Assembly: GCF_004791165.1 (NCBI RefSeq)
Contig: NZ_SRUZ01000005.1
Location: forward strand, 124,001 to 188,000
Reading direction: 5' to 3'
Origin: Mesorhizobium sp. M8A.F.Ca.ET.218.01.1.1
GTDB lineage: Bacteria; Pseudomonadota; Alphaproteobacteria; Rhizobiales; Rhizobiaceae
DNA length: 64,000 nucleotides
Shown: one piece after another, positions 1 to 8,208 of the stretch
Layout of the letters: each line of letters opens with the position of its first letter
Position numbering within the stretch: the first letter of the stretch is position 1
The notes under the pieces: model-generated
The model's input: only the letters and a program-made list of their open reading frames with translations
What the model was told of the DNA's origin: nothing
Database searches by the model: none
Translations under genes and position numbers: made by a program

Positions 1-1
1 C

Positions 2-604
2 GAGCTGACGCTGATGGGGTCGGTGCTTGCCCTGATCATGGCCTTTCTCGCTGGCATGGGGCGCCTATCGCGCTTCTTCGTGCTGCGGGCCCTGGCAACG
101 GCCTATATCGAATTCTTCCGTGGCACCTCGATCTTCGTGCAGCTGTTCTTCGCCTATTTCGTGTTGCCCTTGGTGGGTTTCGAACTGACCCCGCTGCAGG
201 CCGGCGTCTTGGCGCTGGGCTTGAATGTCGGCGCCTATGCCGCGGAGGTGGTGCGCGGCGCCGTGCAATCGATCGGCCGCGAACAGCATGAGGCCTGCAT
301 CGCGCTCAATCTGGGCCGCTGGCAAGGCATGCGCCATGTCATCCTGCCGCAAGCGTTTCTGGTGATGCTGCCGACCTTCGGCAACAATGCGATCGAGCTG
401 CTCAAGGCGACATCGGTCGTCTCGCTGATCTCGCTCGCCGACCTGACCTTCCAGGCGCAGGTGGTGCGCGCCCAGACCGGCAACACCATGGTGCCGTTCA
501 CCACGATTCTCGTCATCTATTTCATCCTGGCGCTGCTCATCTCGTGGGGTGTGCGCTCGCTGGAACGCCGCATGGCGCGCGGCCTCGACGGAGTGCGCGT
601 CTGA
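2..604 (+). CDS. ehuC: Ectoine/hydroxyectoine ABC transporter permease EhuC, 5'-truncated by the window edge
   Basis: Inner-membrane permease of a polar amino-acid type (HisM/GlnP family) ABC importer. The frame is open from base 2, so the true start lies upstream and about 200 codons are visible. The EAA cytoplasmic loop that contacts the ATPase is present (EACIALNLGRWQ followed by VILPQA), and several hydrophobic spans can be seen. The stop is followed 34 bases later by a second permease of the same family and then by eutABCDE. In Sinorhizobium meliloti the order is ehuABCD-eutABCDE, so this is named ehuC by context. By sequence alone it could serve any polar amino acid. Confidence 0.82.
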   Translation, partial: ELTLMGSVLALIMAFLAGMGRLSRFFVLRALATAYIEFFRGTSIFVQLFFAYFVLPLVGFELTPLQAGVLALGLNVGAYAAEVVRGAVQSIGREQHEACIALNLGRWQGMRHVILPQAFLVMLPTFGNNAIELLKATSVVSLISLADLTFQAQVVRAQTGNTMVPFTTILVIYFILALLISWGVRSLERRMARGLDGVRV

Positions 605-638
605 TGGCCAGCGCATTCCTGATGAATTGGGTCCGCTG

Positions 639-1298
639 ATGGATTGGGATTGGGATTTTGTCCGGCAGATCCTGCCGACGTTGATCCAGGGGGTGAAGAT
701 CACCATCCTGGCGACGCTGCTCGGTTCGGTCCTGGCTGCGATCGTCGGGTTGGGCATCGCGCTGGCGCGCCGCTCGCCCAACAAGGCGGTGTCGCGCAGC
801 GTCGGTTGGGTGGCCGAATTCATCCGCGGCACACCGCTCCTGGTGCAGCTCTATTTCATCTTCTACGTGCTGCCCGACATCGGCATCCTGCTGCCGCCGC
901 TGGTCGCCGGCGTGATCGGGCTCGGGCTGCACTACGGCACCTACACGGCGGAGGTCTACCGCGCCGGCATCGACAATGTGCCGCGTGGCCAGTGGGAGGC
1001 CGCTAAGGCGTGCAATCTTAGCGCCCGGCAGACCTGGTCCCACATCATCATCCCACAGGCCATTCCGCCGATGATCCCGGCATTGGCCAACTACTTCATC
1101 GCCATGTTCAAGGAGACGCCGCTGCTCTCGGCGATCACCGTGCTGGAACTGATGAACCAGGCAAAAAGCGTCGCCAACACCTATTATCGCTACCTCGAGC
1201 CGATCACGCTGGTCGGCGCCTTCTTCCTCGCCATCAGCCTGATTTCGGTCGTGCTGCTGCGCTGGCTGGAACGCCGCTACGGCAAGATCGAAAGATAA
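639..1298 (+). CDS. ehuD: Ectoine/hydroxyectoine ABC transporter permease EhuD
   Basis: Second inner-membrane permease of the ectoine importer, 219 residues beginning MDWDWDFV. An in-frame upstream start at 549 would overlap ehuC heavily and add a polar, unfamily-like leader, so ATG 639 was chosen. The EAA loop (EAAKACNLSARQ, then IIIPQA) and the early FIRGTPLLVQLYF segment are typical of the HisM family. It ends 3 bases before eutA. The binding protein and ATPase (ehuB, ehuA) would lie left of the window. Confidence 0.85.
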   Translation: MDWDWDFVRQILPTLIQGVKITILATLLGSVLAAIVGLGIALARRSPNKAVSRSVGWVAEFIRGTPLLVQLYFIFYVLPDIGILLPPLVAGVIGLGLHYGTYTAEVYRAGIDNVPRGQWEAAKACNLSARQTWSHIIIPQAIPPMIPALANYFIAMFKETPLLSAITVLELMNQAKSVANTYYRYLEPITLVGAFFLAISLISVVLLRWLERRYGKIER

Positions 1299-1301
1299 AA
1301 G

Positions 1302-2081
1302 ATGAAACCCTTGCCCCAGATCAAGCTCGTGCCCAACCGGCCAGCGCTCGATGAGCGTCCGTTGGAGCGGCGCGTCGGCCTCATCATCCTTGCCACCGAC
1401 CACACGACCGAGCCGGATTTTCGCCGCATGGTGGCGAGCGAACGGATCGGCGTCTATGTCGCGCGCATCCCCTATGCCAATCCGACGACGCCTGAGAACT
1501 TGCGCAAGATGCAGCCGGCGCTGACGGCGGGCGCGGCCTTGATCCTGCCTGACGAGCCGCTCGACGCTATCTGCTATTCCTGCACGTCGGCCTCGGTGGT
1601 GATTGGCGATGCCGAGATCGAGACGGCGATCCAGGCCGCCAAGCCAGGCGTGCCCGTCGTCACACCAACAATGGCCGGTGTGCGCGGACTGAACGCGTTC
1701 GGCGTGCGCCGGATCAGCATCCTCACGCCCTACACAATCGAAACCGCCAGGCCGATGGCGACCTATTTCGCCGAACGCGGCTTCGAAATCCTAGGCTTTA
1801 CCTGTCTCGGCTTCGAGGACGACCGCGAGATGGCGCGCATTGCCCCAGCGGCCCTTGTCGATCTGGCGCGCCAGGCAATGCATCCGCAGGCCGATGCGCT
1901 GTTCGTGTCCTGCACGGCGCTGCGCGGTGCGCTCGCGGTCACCGGCATGGAACAGGCGATCGGCCGGCCGGTGGTGACCAGCAACCAGGCAACCGCATGG
2001 AACTGTTTGCGCCTTTGCAGCGATGAGACGGCCCATCCCGAATTCGGCAGTCTGATGACGCTGCCCTTGCCGCGCGGCTGA
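1302..2081 (+). CDS. eutA: EutA, Asp/Glu racemase-superfamily protein of (hydroxy)ectoine utilization
   Basis: A 259-residue cytoplasmic protein of the aspartate/glutamate racemase and arylmalonate decarboxylase superfamily. The two catalytic-type cysteines are visible at about residue 94 (YSCTSAS) and residue 204 (VSCTALR), as expected for a two-cysteine racemase. With EutB and EutC it is thought to convert hydroxyectoine so that it can enter ectoine breakdown; the exact chemistry of each protein is less settled than that of EutD and EutE. The stop overlaps the eutB ATG by one base, which suggests coupled translation. Confidence 0.87.
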   Translation: MKPLPQIKLVPNRPALDERPLERRVGLIILATDHTTEPDFRRMVASERIGVYVARIPYANPTTPENLRKMQPALTAGAALILPDEPLDAICYSCTSASVVIGDAEIETAIQAAKPGVPVVTPTMAGVRGLNAFGVRRISILTPYTIETARPMATYFAERGFEILGFTCLGFEDDREMARIAPAALVDLARQAMHPQADALFVSCTALRGALAVTGMEQAIGRPVVTSNQATAWNCLRLCSDETAHPEFGSLMTLPLPRG

Positions 2082-3079
2082 TGACCATGGCGACAGTGAC
2101 CCTTGGCGATATCCGTGGCGCGCGCGAGCGAATTGCCGGCAAGGTCGAGCGCACATCGATCGTGCTTTCGGCGAGTCTTTCCGAACGGCTGGGCGTGCCG
2201 GTTCATCTCAAGCTCGAGCATCGTCAGACCACCGGCAGTTTCAAATTGCGCGGTGCTTCCAACGCCGTTGCATCGCTTGATGCCGAGGAGAAGGCGCGGG
2301 GCGTCGTCGCGGCATCGACCGGCAATCATGGCCGTGCGCTCGCCCACGCGGCGAAGCTCGAGGGCATGCGTGCGGTGATCTGCATGTCTCGGTTGGTACC
2401 CAAGAACAAGCTGGACGAAATCCGCCGCCTCGGCGCGGAAGTCCGTATTGTCGGCAACAGCCAGGACGATGCCCAGAAGGAGGTCGAGCGGCTGGCGGCG
2501 GAGGAAGGGCTTGTCATGCTGCCACCCTTCGACCATCCCGCGATCATCGCCGGGCAAGGCACGCTCGGGCTGGAGATGATCGAGCAGGTCCCGGATGCCG
2601 CTCTGGTGCTGGTGCAACTCTCCGGAGGTGGGTTAGCATCGGGTATAGCGGCCGCAATCAAAGGCGTTAGCCCCGGCACAAAAATAATCGGCGTGTCGAT
2701 GGCGCGCGGCGCGGCAATGAAGGCGAGCCTCGATGCCGGCCACCCCGTGCTGGTCGAGGAGCTGCCGACGCTGGCGGATTCGCTCGGCGGCGGCATCGGC
2801 CTCGACAACCGGCTGACCTTCGCCATGTGCCGCGACCTGCTCGACGATGTCGTCCTGCTCAGTGAGGACGAAATCGCCGCCGGCATTCGCCATGCCTATG
2901 AACTGGAACGCGAGATCGTCGAAGGAGCAGGTGCGGTAGGCATCGCAGCACTGCTCGCCGGCAAGGCCAAGGCGGAGGGGCCGGTGGTGGCTCTGCTTTC
3001 CGGCCGCAACATCGACATGGAACTGCACAGGAAGATCGTCTGCGGGGAAATGCCATCGATTTCGGAGCGCGCCGCATGA
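2081..3079 (+). CDS. eutB: EutB, PLP-dependent threonine dehydratase-like enzyme of hydroxyectoine utilization
   Basis: Fold-type II PLP enzyme of the serine/threonine dehydratase family, 332 residues. The PLP lysine lies in GSFKLRGA (about Lys55), and the phosphate-binding loop appears as LSGGGLASG near residue 180. ATG 2081 overlaps the eutA stop; an ATG two codons later (2087) is equally possible. In the eut operon this enzyme is assigned to hydroxyectoine processing, not to general threonine degradation. The 3' end overlaps eutC by 4 bases (ATGA). Confidence 0.87.
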   Translation: MTMATVTLGDIRGARERIAGKVERTSIVLSASLSERLGVPVHLKLEHRQTTGSFKLRGASNAVASLDAEEKARGVVAASTGNHGRALAHAAKLEGMRAVICMSRLVPKNKLDEIRRLGAEVRIVGNSQDDAQKEVERLAAEEGLVMLPPFDHPAIIAGQGTLGLEMIEQVPDAALVLVQLSGGGLASGIAAAIKGVSPGTKIIGVSMARGAAMKASLDAGHPVLVEELPTLADSLGGGIGLDNRLTFAMCRDLLDDVVLLSEDEIAAGIRHAYELEREIVEGAGAVGIAALLAGKAKAEGPVVALLSGRNIDMELHRKIVCGEMPSISERAA

Positions 3080-4068
3080 GCAGGATGACCATCCTCACCG
3101 AAGCTGAACTGCGCACGATCGTGACGCTCGATCTCGACGCCGTCGCCTGTGTCGAGAATGCCTTCCGCGCGCTGGCAACATTGCCGGTGGCCATGCCGCC
3201 GATCCTGCGCCTCGACATCGCCGAGCATCGCGGCGAGGTCGACGTGAAGACCGCCTATGTGCCCGGTATCGACGGCTTCGCCGTCAAGATCAGTTCCGGC
3301 TTCTTCGACAATCCAAAGCTCGGTCTGCCAAGCGGTGGCGGCATGATGGTGCTGCTTTCGGCAAAGACCGGTGTGGTCGAAGCCTTGCTGCTCGACAATG
3401 GCTATCTCACCGACGTCCGCACCGCCGCCGCCGGCGCCGTCGCGGCCAAACACCTGTCGCGAGAGGACTCGTCCGTCGCCGCGATCTTCGGCGCCGGCGT
3501 CCAGGCCGGGCTACAGCTCCAAGCCCTGATGCTGGTGCGGCCGATCACGCGGGCCCGCATCTGGGCACGCGATGCCGCCAAGGCGGAGACGGCCGCGGCC
3601 GCCTTGCGCGAAAGGCTCGGCATCGACGTGGGCGCTGTATCAGACGCAGCCAACGCTGTCGCCGGCGCCGACATCATCGTCACCACCACGCCGTCGACCG
3701 AGCCGCTGATCAAGGCCGGGTTTGTCTCGGCCGGCCAGCACATCACCGCCATGGGGTCCGACGCCGAGCACAAGAACGAGATCGCGCCGGCGATCCTGCG
3801 CATGGCCGATCTCTACGTCGCCGACAGCGCGAAGCAGACGAGGCGGCTGGGCGAACTGCACCATGCCATCGCCGCCGGCGTGATGGCAGCCGATGCCGAG
3901 GTCACCGAACTTGGCCGGATCATCGCCGGCGAAAAACACGGTAGGCGCTCGGCCAGCGACATCACCATCGCTGACCTGACCGGCACCGGCGTGCAGGACA
4001 CTGCGATCGCCACGCTCGCCCGCGACCGCGCGCTGGCGGCCAATGCCGGAACCATTTTCGAAAGCTGA
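3076..4068 (+). CDS. eutC: EutC, ornithine cyclodeaminase/mu-crystallin family enzyme
   Basis: A 330-residue NAD-binding enzyme of the ornithine cyclodeaminase/mu-crystallin family. The substrate lysine segment FAVKISSG and the Rossmann motif GAGVQAG (near residue 140) are visible, followed by the family segment with the likely catalytic aspartate (GSDAEHKNE). Its place between eutB and eutD supports a role in hydroxyectoine catabolism rather than proline formation from ornithine. It is followed by the only sizeable gap in the operon (136 bases), which holds two inverted-repeat structures. Confidence 0.86.
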   Translation: MSRMTILTEAELRTIVTLDLDAVACVENAFRALATLPVAMPPILRLDIAEHRGEVDVKTAYVPGIDGFAVKISSGFFDNPKLGLPSGGGMMVLLSAKTGVVEALLLDNGYLTDVRTAAAGAVAAKHLSREDSSVAAIFGAGVQAGLQLQALMLVRPITRARIWARDAAKAETAAAALRERLGIDVGAVSDAANAVAGADIIVTTTPSTEPLIKAGFVSAGQHITAMGSDAEHKNEIAPAILRMADLYVADSAKQTRRLGELHHAIAAGVMAADAEVTELGRIIAGEKHGRRSASDITIADLTGTGVQDTAIATLARDRALAANAGTIFES

Positions 4069-4080
4069 TCCTGGCCGCGG

Positions 4081-4129
4081 GAGCATGATCCGGAAAAGTG
4101 GCAACCGGCTTTCCGACCAGATCGTGCTC
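4081..4129. repeat. 49-bp palindromic rhizobial-type intergenic repeat, copy 1
   Basis: Outer arms GAGCATGATC (4081-4090) and GATCGTGCTC (4120-4129) pair except at one position. Inner arms CGGAAAA (4091-4097) and CTTTCCG (4109-4115) also pair. A second, more perfect copy lies at 10687-10733 with the same core layout. It sits inside the eut operon between eutC and eutD, so its transcript would fold into a long hairpin. Confidence 0.8.
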
Positions 4130-4142
4130 CGACAAAAGAATA

Positions 4143-4181
4143 CCTGGAGACAGATTCAACGAAGTTGAAGCGGGCTCCAGG
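4143..4181 (+). other. Nested hairpin upstream of eutD
   Basis: CCTGGAG (4143-4149) pairs with CTCCAGG (4175-4181), enclosing a perfect inner stem TTCAAC (4155-4160) / GTTGAA (4164-4169) with a 3-base loop. It lies 23 bases before the eutD start. It may be a second module of the adjacent repeat or an mRNA processing or stability element. No T-tract follows, so a simple terminator is unlikely. Confidence 0.5.
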
Positions 4182-4204
4182 CCCAACAAACGAGGACCAA
4201 CAAA

Positions 4205-5383
4205 ATGCAGCCGAACCTGAAATTCTCGCGAAGCGAATACGCGGATCGCCTCGCCAAGACGCGCAAGGCGATGGAAGCCAAAGGCGTCGATCTCCTTGTT
4301 ATCAGCGATCCATCCAACATGGCCTGGCTGACTGGATATGACGGCTGGTCCTTCTATGTGCATCAGGCGGTCATCGTGCCGCCGTCGGGCGAGCCGGTCT
4401 GGTACGGCCGTGGCCAGGACGCCAACGGCGCCAAGCGCACTGCTTATCTCGCGCATGACAACATCGTCGGCTATGCCGACCACTATGTGCAGTCGACAGA
4501 ACGCCACCCGATGGACTTCCTGTCCAGCGTGCTGAGCGATCGCGGCTGGGGCAAGCTTGTCGTCGGTGTCGAGATGGACAATTACTGGTTCTCCGCCGCC
4601 GCCTTCGCCTCCTTGCAGAAGCATCTGCCCAACGCCCGCTTCGTCGATGCCACCGCACTGGTCAACTGGCAGCGCGCCGTGAAGAGCCCGACTGAGATCG
4701 ACTATATGCGCAAGGCCGCCCGCATCGTCGAGGCGATGCACCAGCGCATCTTCGACAAGATCGAGGTCGGCATGCGCAAATGCGATCTCGTCGCCGAGAT
4801 CTACGATGCCGGCACGCGCGGCGTCGACGGCATCGGCGGCGATTACCCCGCGATCGTGCCGCTGCTCCCGTCAGGCGCCGACGCCTCGGCGCCGCACCTG
4901 ACATGGGACGACAAACCGATGAAGCGGGGCGAGGGGACGTTCTTCGAGATCGCCGGCTGCTACAACAGGTACCATTGCCCGCTGTCGCGCACCGTCTTCC
5001 TCGGCAAGCCGACGCAGGAATTCCTCGATGCCGAGAAGGCGACGCTGGAAGGCATGGAAGCCGGCCTTGCCGCCGCCAGGCCCGGCAACACATGCGAGGA
5101 CATCGCCAACGCCTTCTTTGCCGTCCTGAAGAAATACGGCATCGTCAAGGACAACCGCACCGGCTATCCGATCGGAATTTCCTATCCGCCGGACTGGGGC
5201 GAACGCACCATGAGCCTGCGTCCCGGCGACCGCACCGAGCTCAAGCCCGGCATGACCTTCCATTTCATGACCGGCCTTTGGCTGGAGACAATGGGACTGG
5301 AGATTACCGAGTCCATCCTGATCACCGAAACCGGTGTGGAGTGCTTGGCCAATGTGCCGCGCAAGCTGGTGGTGAAGGATTGA
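4205..5383 (+). CDS. eutD: EutD (DoeA), ectoine hydrolase, M24/creatinase-like
   Basis: Cytoplasmic ring-opening hydrolase that converts ectoine to N-acetyl-2,4-diaminobutyrate isomers. It is 392 residues with an N-terminal creatinase-like domain (about 1-150, including DLLVISDPSNMAWLTGYD) and a C-terminal pita-bread M24 domain (about 165-390). ATG 4205 follows an A-rich AGGACCAACAAA leader. EutE starts 5 bases after its stop; EutD and EutE homologues are reported to act as a hydrolase-deacetylase pair. Length and N-terminus match the ectoine hydrolase family rather than Xaa-Pro peptidases. Confidence 0.9.
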   Translation: MQPNLKFSRSEYADRLAKTRKAMEAKGVDLLVISDPSNMAWLTGYDGWSFYVHQAVIVPPSGEPVWYGRGQDANGAKRTAYLAHDNIVGYADHYVQSTERHPMDFLSSVLSDRGWGKLVVGVEMDNYWFSAAAFASLQKHLPNARFVDATALVNWQRAVKSPTEIDYMRKAARIVEAMHQRIFDKIEVGMRKCDLVAEIYDAGTRGVDGIGGDYPAIVPLLPSGADASAPHLTWDDKPMKRGEGTFFEIAGCYNRYHCPLSRTVFLGKPTQEFLDAEKATLEGMEAGLAAARPGNTCEDIANAFFAVLKKYGIVKDNRTGYPIGISYPPDWGERTMSLRPGDRTELKPGMTFHFMTGLWLETMGLEITESILITETGVECLANVPRKLVVKD

Positions 5384-5388
5384 GCCCG

Positions 5389-6390
5389 ATGTCCAGTCAT
5401 CGCCCGTCGCCGATCGCGCCGACCGTCGATTTCGAGCGCGACGGCGTCCAGCATGGTTTCCTCCGCTTGCCCTATAGCCGCGACGACTCGGCCTGGGGCT
5501 CGGTGATGATCCCGATCTGCGTCATCCGCAACGGCAAGGGGCCGGCGGCGCTGCTGACCGGCGGCAACCATGGGGACGAGTATGAGGGGCCGCTGGCGCT
5601 CTACGAACTCGCCCGAACGCTCGATCCCAGCCAGGTCAGCGGCACGGTGATCATCGTGCCGGCGATGAACTATCCGGCTTTCCGGGCCGGCACGCGCACC
5701 TCGCCGATCGACAAGGGCAACATGAACCGCAGCTTTCCCGGCCGGCCGGACGGCACGGTGACGCAGAAGATCGCAGATTATTTCCAACGCGAGTTGCTTC
5801 CCCGCGCCGACCTCGTCTTCGACTTTCATTCCGGTGGCAGGACGCTGGATTTCGTGCCGTTCTGCGCCGCGCACACGCTGCCGGACAAGGCGCAGGAGCA
5901 GAAAGCCTTTGCCGCGGTCGAGGCTTTCTCGGCACCGTTCTCGATGCGCATGACCGAGATCGATGCGATCGGCATGTATGACACGGCGGCCGAAGAGATG
6001 GGCAAGGTCTTCGTCACCACCGAACTCGGCGGCGGCGGCACATCGCGAGCTGAGACGGTGCGGATCGCCCGGCGCGGCATCCTCAACGTGCTGCGTCATA
6101 CCGGTATCGTCGCCGGGGCGGTCGAGACGCGCAAAACCCAGTGGCTGGATATGCCCTCGGGAGATTGCTTTTGCTTCGCCGAGGACGACGGCATGATCGA
6201 AACCATGATCGATCTTGGTGAGCCCGTCGAAGAAGGCGCGGTACTGGCCCGCATTCATTCCACCGGCCGCACTGGCGTTGCTCCACGGGAAATCCTGGCG
6301 AAAATGTCGGGCATGCTGGCGGCACGGCATTTCCCTGGGCTGGTCAAGGCCGGCGACTGCGCAGCGGTGGTCGCCATGAAGGTCGATTGA
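5389..6390 (+). CDS. eutE: EutE (DoeB), N-acetyl-diaminobutyrate deacetylase
   Basis: Zinc deacetylase of the succinylglutamate desuccinylase/aspartoacylase (M14-like) family, 333 residues from ATG 5389. The zinc ligands His61 and Glu64 (GGNHGDEYEG) and His147 (DFHSGG) are all visible. It removes acetyl from the EutD product to give diaminobutyrate. The frame is open far upstream, antisense-free but overlapping eutD, so the ATG just after the eutD stop was chosen. It is the last eut gene here; a diaminobutyrate transaminase and the following dehydrogenase (DoeD, DoeC) are not adjacent. Confidence 0.9.
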   Translation: MSSHRPSPIAPTVDFERDGVQHGFLRLPYSRDDSAWGSVMIPICVIRNGKGPAALLTGGNHGDEYEGPLALYELARTLDPSQVSGTVIIVPAMNYPAFRAGTRTSPIDKGNMNRSFPGRPDGTVTQKIADYFQRELLPRADLVFDFHSGGRTLDFVPFCAAHTLPDKAQEQKAFAAVEAFSAPFSMRMTEIDAIGMYDTAAEEMGKVFVTTELGGGGTSRAETVRIARRGILNVLRHTGIVAGAVETRKTQWLDMPSGDCFCFAEDDGMIETMIDLGEPVEEGAVLARIHSTGRTGVAPREILAKMSGMLAARHFPGLVKAGDCAAVVAMKVD

Positions 6391-6563
6391 CTGACGTGAT
6401 TTCTCCGCCCGGACCAAGCTGGGGCGGACCAGCCATCGACAGCTTCTCGTGTCGCTCTTCGGCCAGAAACCAAACCGCTCTCGTACACGGGATACTTATA
6501 TCGCCGGAGGTTTTCCACTAGGCTAGCGATCGCGTGGCATGGGAGCATCGATTGCGCGGATTT

Positions 6564-7232
6564 ATGGAGGGCCTGATCGAGAGGCCGCAGACGGTGGCGG
6601 AACAGGTCGCCAATGTCCTGCGCGAGGCTATAGCCAGCGGATCGCTGAAGGCAGGCACTACGCTGCGCCAGGATGAACTGGCCGACCAGTTCGGCTTCAG
6701 CCGCATGCCTATACGGGACGCGCTCCGACAATTGGAGGCGGAAGGCATTGTTTCCATTCATCCCACGAAGGGCGCGCATGTCGCCTGGATGGACGGTGCC
6801 GAGATCGCCGAAATCTATGCGGTGCGCGAATTGCTCGAATGCGAGGCGCTCCGGCTGTCCGTGCCGGTCCTGCCCGGCACCAAGCTTGAAGAAGCCGAGC
6901 AGGTGCTCGATCAGATCGACGCCGAGCGCAATGCTGGCCGCTGGGGCGCCCTGAACAGGGCCTTTCACCTCTCGCTCTACGATGCCTGCGGCAACCGTCG
7001 TTTGCTTGACCTGATCGAGGCGCATCACAACGCGGCCGACCGTTATGTCCGCATCCTGCTGTCGAACCTCGACTACCGCGCCCGCTCGCAGAGCGAGCAT
7101 CGCGACCTGCTGGCCGCTTGCCGGCGGCGTGACGAGAAGAAGGCCGTGAGCGTTCTGAGGCAGCATCTTCGCGAAGGCAGCGACACACTCGTCAATGCGA
7201 TAGATGGCGGCGGACGGTGGCGAAAATCCTAA
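6564..7232 (+). CDS. GntR-family (FCD) transcriptional regulator
   Basis: Winged-helix regulator of the FadR/FCD subfamily, 222 residues from ATG 6564; GTG 6534 would add ten residues. The helix-turn-helix is at about residues 30-60 (LADQFGFSRMPIRDALRQLE) and the helical FCD ligand domain follows, with acidic and histidine residues such as FHLSLYDACG and SEHRDLL. It stands between the eut operon and a DeoR gene, all on one strand. It may control eut genes or the next flavoprotein; the sequence does not decide. The usual ectoine regulator EnuR is a MocR-type protein, which this is not. Confidence 0.85.
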   Translation: MEGLIERPQTVAEQVANVLREAIASGSLKAGTTLRQDELADQFGFSRMPIRDALRQLEAEGIVSIHPTKGAHVAWMDGAEIAEIYAVRELLECEALRLSVPVLPGTKLEEAEQVLDQIDAERNAGRWGALNRAFHLSLYDACGNRRLLDLIEAHHNAADRYVRILLSNLDYRARSQSEHRDLLAACRRRDEKKAVSVLRQHLREGSDTLVNAIDGGGRWRKS

Positions 7233-7337
7233 GCCCGAGGGGCAGGGCCGTCCGCGATCGATGCCATGGCGCGCGGTTGCCAGTGGGGCGGTTCGCTGCC
7301 ACATATTGCAACATCAACGCTCGACATAAGGATCGCC

Positions 7338-8126
7338 ATGTCTCCCGTCAGCCACCTGCCGGCACGTGCCCTTGCCCCGCGCCGCCATGATGAGATCCTG
7401 CGGCGGCTGGGCGCCCAGGGCTCCGTCAGCGTCGCCGAACTGGCTGGGTTCTTCGATGTCTCGCGCGAAACCATCCGCCGCGATTTGAAGTTGCTTTCGG
7501 ACCAGGGCAGGCTCGGCATCGTGCATGGCGGGGCCGCCCGTTTCGAGCCGAGCGAGCCGGCGATGAGCTTGCGCAGCCAGGAAAATGCCGGCGGTAAGGC
7601 GGCGGTCGGCAGGGCTGCCGCCAGGCTGGTCAGGGATGGCATGGTGGTCTTTCTCGATTCCGGCACCACCACTTTGGCCGTCGCGCATGCCATATCGGAA
7701 CTGCGCGACCTCACCATCTGCACGGCCAGCCTGAAGATAGCGCTGCATCTATGCCATGTCCCCGGCATGCGCGTGCATATGCTGGGCGGCGAAGTCGACC
7801 CCGGCGAGGAGGCGGCTGTCGGCATCGACACGCTCGATGCGATGGCCCGCTTTCGTGTCGACATCGCCTTTCTTGGCGGCGGCGCGCTGTCGCCGGACGG
7901 GGAGGTGACCGACTTCACCCGCGCCGGAGCCGAACAGCGCGGCCGCATGATCGCCCTTGCCGGCAAGGCCTATTTCGTGCTCGACGCCAGCAAGTTCGGC
8001 AAGCTGACGCCGCTCAGGATTCCCAACTTCGAACGTGCCGCCGGGGTGATCGTCGACGCCAATCCCGAACTGGCGCTTGCCGAAGCGCTTTCGCAAAAGG
8101 GTCCAGAACTCATCGTCGCAGCTTGA
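7338..8126 (+). CDS. DeoR-family transcriptional regulator
   Basis: DNA-binding repressor of the DeoR/GlpR family, 262 residues. ATG 7338 was chosen because AAGGAT lies at the proper distance upstream; an in-frame ATG at 7266 lacks support. The N-terminal HTH is VSVAELAGFFDVSRETIRRD, followed by the family segment GRLGIVHGGA and the sensor domain with DSGTTT near residue 105 and FLGGGALS. DeoR sensors usually bind phosphorylated sugars or related metabolites. The flavoprotein gene follows 82 bases later on the same strand and is the natural candidate target. Confidence 0.85.
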   Translation: MSPVSHLPARALAPRRHDEILRRLGAQGSVSVAELAGFFDVSRETIRRDLKLLSDQGRLGIVHGGAARFEPSEPAMSLRSQENAGGKAAVGRAAARLVRDGMVVFLDSGTTTLAVAHAISELRDLTICTASLKIALHLCHVPGMRVHMLGGEVDPGEEAAVGIDTLDAMARFRVDIAFLGGGALSPDGEVTDFTRAGAEQRGRMIALAGKAYFVLDASKFGKLTPLRIPNFERAAGVIVDANPELALAEALSQKGPELIVAA

Positions 8127-8208
8127 TGTGATATTTTGTGACTTTATGGGTTGATATTTGGTTTTCTCGTGCTAATGTCCCGGCCATCCTTCAAATGGCG
8201 GAACGCTC

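Noticed and set aside
604..639. An 11-codon open frame between ehuC and ehuD
   Set aside because: It has no ribosome site of note and probably reflects chance; it may at most couple translation of the two permeases.
6405..6427. CCGCCC/GGGCGG stem after eutE considered as a terminator
   Set aside because: The stem is only 6 bp with an 11-base loop and no T-run.
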